Assembly (NCBI GenBank): GCA_031555315.1
Contig: JAVBUO010000035.1
Span: 1-36,675, forward strand
Reading direction: 5' to 3'
Source: JAVBJV01 sp031555315
GTDB lineage: Bacteria; Pseudomonadota; Alphaproteobacteria; Acetobacterales; Acetobacteraceae
Length of the DNA: 36,675 bases
Shown here: positions 33,841 through 36,675 of the stretch, piece after piece
Layout of the letters: every line of letters begins with the position of its first letter
Position numbering within the stretch: position 1 is the first letter of the stretch
The notes under the pieces: model-generated
The model's input: only the letters and a program-made list of their open reading frames with translations
Database searches by the model: none
What the model was told of the DNA's origin: nothing
Program-made: the position numbers and the translations under genes

Positions 33841-35121
33841 TTACTCGGAGGGAGGATCTTGCTGCTCTGGCGGCGGATCGGCAGGTTTTTCCGGGGGCTC
33901 TTCAGCAGGTTTCTCGGTGGGTTTCTGGGTGGGTTTTTCCGTGGGCTTTTTGGTGGGCTTTGGAGTAGGTTTTTCGGTGGGCTCCTCGGTGGGCTCCTCG
34001 GTGGGCACTGGCGTGGCTGGCTTGGGCGTTGCGCCGCAGGGCGAGTGATCCAGCCCGTCGCAAGCCCAGTGGTGGTCCATGCGGCAGGATGCGGCAATGT
34101 GCTCCTTGCCGTCGCAGAGGAAGTGGCGGTTGCTGTCGCACGGCGCGTCGCCATGCTTCTTGCCGTCCTGCACGCAATGCTGGTTGTTGCCGCAATTCGG
34201 GATGGTGTGCTTGCCCGAGCACATGTACTTGCCGCAGATGGCGTGCAGCGAGTGGTCGCCGCCTTCGCCCTTTAGGTGATAGATGTTGCCGCAGGCTTCC
34301 AGCTTATCCTTGTCGGGTGCGCTCTTGCGACGATCGCCTGTGCACACGCCGGCCTGATGCGTTTTGCCATCGCAGGTAAAGTGGCCGACGATGCCGCAGG
34401 ACGCATACTTGTGCTCGGTGCCTTCGTGACCCTTTTCGCAGGCGAAGCGGCCGCACACCTTATAGCGGCCGTGCTTGCCCGGCGTGCCGGGGCGATGGCC
34501 GCACCACATCTTCTCAAACTCCGGATCGGTGAAGGACTGCGAGGAGTTGTCCTCATAGCCGCCGCTCTCCGCGCTTAAGGTGCGCGAAATCGTTTGCGCC
34601 ATCACATCGTCGTCATGGGGATAGCTGTAGATGAATAGCGCGCTGGGTGGCAGTGCGACGGTTTGGCCGGAGACTTGCGGCATGGCTGCCCATTGCCCGT
34701 CGTCGTCCTTCTGAATCACCTGCACGTACTCGTCGTCTTGCAGGGTGAGCAGCATCAGCCCATTTTGCTCCTCGCAGGAGGGCACGACGTATTGTGTGCC
34801 GCTGTCGGTCCAGACAGACGCGGCCAGATGATAGACTTCGTTGTCGCCCGCTTTGTCAATCGCCGACTGCGCCACGTCGGGATCCGGCTCGGCAGCAGCC
34901 TGTTGCTCGGTGATCAGCTTCGCGGATAGCAGCACCATGGCTGCGTTTTGCTGCTCTTCAGATAGAGACACAAAGGCGGAGGAAGTGTTTTTGGTCAACT
35001 TGGCGAGCATGGGATCGACGATCAGGTAAGCCTCGGGCGCGGCGCCTGCAAGCGGCATGGCCGACAGCAGCAGCGCGGTCACGAGCAGGCAGGTCAACAA
35101 GCGTTTCTCCGGTTTCCACAT
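33841..35121 (-). CDS. Secreted Cys/His-repeat protein with a Pro-Thr-Lys-Glu tail, unknown function
   Basis: I do not recognise the family. The 426-residue protein has a signal peptide (residues 1-28, ending PLAGA). A mainly soluble N-terminal part follows (30-200). Residues 207-362 hold about seven short units of the form C-x4-H-x2-C-D-G-x2-H-x(2-6)-C, for instance CGIVGHFTCDGKTHQAGVC and CDSNRHFLCDGKEHIAASC, with 21 cysteines or so and many histidines. Residues 363-426 are an unstructured repeat of EKPT/EEPT type, like a wall-spanning stalk, but no LPxTG anchor or membrane helix ends it. The repeats could bind metal (zinc, iron or copper) or form disulphides. The start at 35121 follows AAAGGAGA; the frame is open to 35244 without a ribosome site. 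Confidence 0.8.
   Translation of the reverse strand: MWKPEKRLLTCLLVTALLLSAMPLAGAAPEAYLIVDPMLAKLTKNTSSAFVSLSEEQQNAAMVLLSAKLITEQQAAAEPDPDVAQSAIDKAGDNEVYHLAASVWTDSGTQYVVPSCEEQNGLMLLTLQDDEYVQVIQKDDDGQWAAMPQVSGQTVALPPSALFIYSYPHDDDVMAQTISRTLSAESGGYEDNSSQSFTDPEFEKMWCGHRPGTPGKHGRYKVCGRFACEKGHEGTEHKYASCGIVGHFTCDGKTHQAGVCTGDRRKSAPDKDKLEACGNIYHLKGEGGDHSLHAICGKYMCSGKHTIPNCGNNQHCVQDGKKHGDAPCDSNRHFLCDGKEHIAASCRMDHHWACDGLDHSPCGATPKPATPVPTEEPTEEPTEKPTPKPTKKPTEKPTQKPTEKPAEEPPEKPADPPPEQQDPPSE
33908..34008 (-). repeat. 12-nt tandem repeats encoding the EKPT/EEPT tail
   Basis: A degenerate 12-nt unit (on the plus strand GTGGGCTCCTCG and variants) repeats about eight times within the C-terminal coding part of the Cys/His-repeat gene. 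It encodes four-residue units TEEP, TEKP and TPKP. Such repeats can expand or contract by slippage without a frameshift. Confidence 0.75.
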
Positions 35122-35269
35122 GGCGAGAGTCTCCTTTCGCGGGTCGGGGGGGTCAGGGAGAATTGGCGTACGCTCTATCTTCATAACGCATATAAGACGG
35201 TCATTCTTCCCATTTGGTTTTCCAGCGAAATGGCAGCCAAGCAATGGATATTTGTGAAAAAAGCCCCAA

Positions 35270-35298
35270 TTGCACTATATGATGTATATAATTAGAAT
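35270..35298 (+). promoter_or_regulatory. Upstream promoter candidate in the AT-rich island
   Basis: TTGCAC (35270-35275) and TAGAAT (35293-35298) lie 17 nt apart. Transcription would begin near 35305 and run through the small open frame into the acetyltransferase. The AT-richness raises the odds of a chance match. Confidence 0.4.
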
Positions 35299-35377
35299 GG
35301 TAAATACTATATATTGTGTGCAGATTTTTCAGAAAAATAGGACAAAAATGTGTCGCGCGGAGGGGGAGAGGAAAAAG

Positions 35378-35437
35378 ATGGCGATGCGAAGGTTTTTTAA
35401 GAACACATGTTCACATTTTGCGGAGATCGTGGTATAA
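35378..35437 (+). CDS. Possible 19-residue leader peptide
   Basis: A short frame (MAMRRFFKNTCSHFAEIVV) preceded by the purine-rich GGAGGGGGAGAGG, which could be a ribosome site. It lies between the two promoter candidates, and its stop codon overlaps the -10 of the second. It is basic with a hydrophobic end. It may be chance, and I know no homolog. Confidence 0.2.
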   Translation: MAMRRFFKNTCSHFAEIVV

Positions 35438-35438
35438 T
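35410..35438 (+). promoter_or_regulatory. Promoter of the acetyltransferase-uvrB pair
   Basis: TTCACA (35410-35415) and a perfect TATAAT (35433-35438) are 17 nt apart. The start would be near 35445, about 28 nt before the ATG at 35473. GAGGAGG (35459-35465) is the ribosome site. No LexA/SOS box of the Firmicute type (CGAAC-N4-GTTCG) is seen here, although uvrB is often SOS-controlled. Confidence 0.8.
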
Positions 35439-35472
35439 GCGCGCAGTGGAGAACAAACGAGGAGGTGCGCGC

Positions 35473-35919
35473 ATGCACGTGCGAGAGGCGACCGAAGCCG
35501 ACGAGCAACAGATCTACGCGCTGCTGTGCGCGCTGCAACAGACCGAGTTGCCGCGGGAAGCGTTTGGGCGCGTGTATGCGAATAACCTGGCGCAGCCGCT
35601 AGTGCGATACTTGGTCGCTGAGGACGGCGGTGCTGTGCACGGGTTCATCAGCGTGCATATGGACGAGCAACTGCACCATGCGACGCTGGTGGCCGAGGTG
35701 CAGGAGCTGATCGTCGATGCTGCGTATCGCGGCAAACGGCTCGGTCACGCGCTGCTGGAGGCCGCGCACCAGACCGCGCGCGACGCCGGATGCAGCCATA
35801 TGGAGCTCAACAGCAGCTTTGCCCGCACCGAGGCGCACGCGTTCTACGAGCGGCACGGCTGGAAGAAGCAATCCTTCAACTTCACCAACAAGCAGCTATG
35901 GGAGGGACACACGTTATGA
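35473..35919 (+). CDS. GNAT family N-acetyltransferase, PhnO-like
   Basis: A 148-residue acetyl-CoA-dependent N-acetyltransferase. Its layout closely follows aminoalkylphosphonate acetyltransferase PhnO (from memory): IYALLCALQQTELPREAF, then LHHATLVAEVQELIVD (the conserved strand), the acetyl-CoA loop AYRGKRLGHALLEAAH, and AHAFYERHGWKKQSFNFTNK. The true substrate is unknown; no phosphonate genes are in the window. The start at 35473 follows GAGGAGG and comes after the -10; the frame is open back to 35407, which would be upstream of the transcript start. Its stop overlaps the uvrB ATG (ATGA). Confidence 0.86.
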   Translation: MHVREATEADEQQIYALLCALQQTELPREAFGRVYANNLAQPLVRYLVAEDGGAVHGFISVHMDEQLHHATLVAEVQELIVDAAYRGKRLGHALLEAAHQTARDAGCSHMELNSSFARTEAHAFYERHGWKKQSFNFTNKQLWEGHTL

Positions 35920-36675
35920 GCGATCATCGCTTTGTGCTGAAATCTCCCTTTAAGCCCCAGGGCGACCAACCGCAGGCCATCGACGCGCTGTCTAACGGCA
36001 TCGAACGCGGCGACACCGGGCAGGTGCTGCTGGGCGTCACCGGCTCGGGCAAGACCTACACGATGGCCAGCGTCATCGAGCGCACGCAGCGCCCCACGCT
36101 GGTCATCGCGCACAACAAAACGCTGGCGGCGCAGTTGCACGCCGAGCTGCGCGAATTCTTCCCCGACAACGCGGTGGAGTCTTTCGTATCCTACTACGAT
36201 TACTACCAGCCCGAGGCGTACATCGCCTCGTCGGATACCTATATTGAGAAGGATTCGTCCATCAACGACGAGATCGAGCGCATGCGCCACAGCGCCACCG
36301 CGTCGCTATTGGAGCGGCGGGATACCATCGTGGTTGCGTCGGTGTCGTGCATCTTCGCGCTGGGCGATCCGCGCGAGTACGGCGACCAGGTGATCTCCGT
36401 CCGCCCGGGCATGCGGCTGGATCGCGACGAACTGCTCAAACGGCTGGTCAACATCCAGTTCGAGCGCAACGACATCGAGTTCAAGCGCGGCAGCTTCCGC
36501 GTGCGCGGCGACGTGGTAGAGGTTATCCCCGCGCACAGCGACGAGGTGCTCATCCGCGTGGAGTTCTTCGGCGACGAGATCGAGCGCATCTCGCATGCCG
36601 AGGTGGTGACCGGCAAGACGCTGGCTGTGCTGGAGCACGAGATGATCTTTCCGGCGACGCACTACGCCAACAGCC
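35916..36675 (+). CDS. uvrB: Excinuclease ABC subunit B, 5' part (runs off the window)
   Basis: UvrB verifies DNA damage in nucleotide excision repair and recruits UvrC. About 253 of roughly 660 residues are present. Seen are the opening FVLKSPFKPQGDQPQAI, Walker A GVTGSGKTYT near 40-49, HNKTLAAQL, the DNA-binding beta-hairpin region YYDYYQPEAYIASSDTYIEKD (near 92-112), MRHSATASLLERRDTIVVASVSCIFALG, and part of domain 2. The ATG overlaps the acetyltransferase stop by 4 bp; GGGAGGG is the ribosome site. The end is a window limit, not a truncation. Confidence 0.97.
   Translation, partial: MSDHRFVLKSPFKPQGDQPQAIDALSNGIERGDTGQVLLGVTGSGKTYTMASVIERTQRPTLVIAHNKTLAAQLHAELREFFPDNAVESFVSYYDYYQPEAYIASSDTYIEKDSSINDEIERMRHSATASLLERRDTIVVASVSCIFALGDPREYGDQVISVRPGMRLDRDELLKRLVNIQFERNDIEFKRGSFRVRGDVVEVIPAHSDEVLIRVEFFGDEIERISHAEVVTGKTLAVLEHEMIFPATHYANS

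Larger units (their letters stand above)
35122..35472. other. Divergent intergenic region upstream of the acetyltransferase
   Basis: 351 nt, with a strongly AT-rich island at about 35255-35340. It holds two plus-strand promoter candidates and one tiny open frame (separate entries). For the minus-strand Cys/His-repeat gene I found no convincing promoter; TATATG and TATGAA lie at the right distance but lack a -35. Confidence 0.5.

Overview
The window is not one organism's chromosome. It reads as two unrelated genomic segments joined at about position 22,905-22,922, inside what looks like a single 435-codon open reading frame. Left of that point the gene content and order are alphaproteobacterial (probably Rhodospirillales/Acetobacteraceae-like): Shemin-type 5-aminolevulinate synthase, ClpB, DUF4167, PrmC-PrfA-HisS-IspG-RodZ, a GAF-containing PtsP (EI-Ntr), aspartate kinase, UbiG, DUF1178, GrxC and ComF. 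Right of it the content is that of a GC-rich Clostridia-type Firmicute: the C-terminal two thirds of TrmFO followed by HslV-HslU, a YfhO-family membrane protein, HtpG behind a perfect CIRCE operator, two BclA/BclB-like collagen proteins, and UvrB. Shine-Dalgarno strength changes at the same place: mostly weak on the left, strong AGGAGG-type on the right. The most economical explanation is a chimeric metagenomic contig, plausibly from a gut community (inference).

Left segment, 1-22,916. An M23 peptidase (+) converges on hemA (-), which lies behind clpB (-). A MOSC protein (+) diverges from clpB and converges on a GT4 glycosyltransferase (-), their stop codons overlapping. A long minus-strand run follows: rodZ-like, ispG, hisS, prfA and prmC, the last three linked by 4-bp ATGA overlaps, then DUF4167. 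Upstream of it, also minus, is lysC - flavin oxidoreductase - ptsP. ubiG is divergent from lysC and is followed by two tandem paralogous secreted proteins of no recognised family. comF - grxC - DUF1178 (-) comes next, and the divergent methyltransferase is cut at the junction.

Right segment, 22,917-36,675. The trmFO remnant is followed by hslVU, whose promoter is overlapped by a perfect 10-bp inverted repeat. After a terminator come the YfhO-family protein and an orphan MacB/LolD-type ABC ATPase, whose Shine-Dalgarno forms one arm of a terminator-like hairpin. htpG has a consensus sigma-A promoter with CIRCE just upstream. Two divergent collagen-like genes share an intergenic region in which each has a sigma-K-like promoter with identical 16-nt spacing; this suggests a spore-surface (exosporium-like) role. 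A secreted Cys/His-repeat protein with a Pro-Thr-Lys-Glu tail is the least explained large gene. A PhnO-like acetyltransferase overlaps the start of uvrB, which runs off the end.

No tRNA, rRNA, CRISPR array, transposase or phage gene was recognised. The candidates most worth following are the Cys/His-repeat protein, the divergent collagen pair, the CIRCE placement, the hslV operator-like palindrome, and the tandem secreted paralogs.
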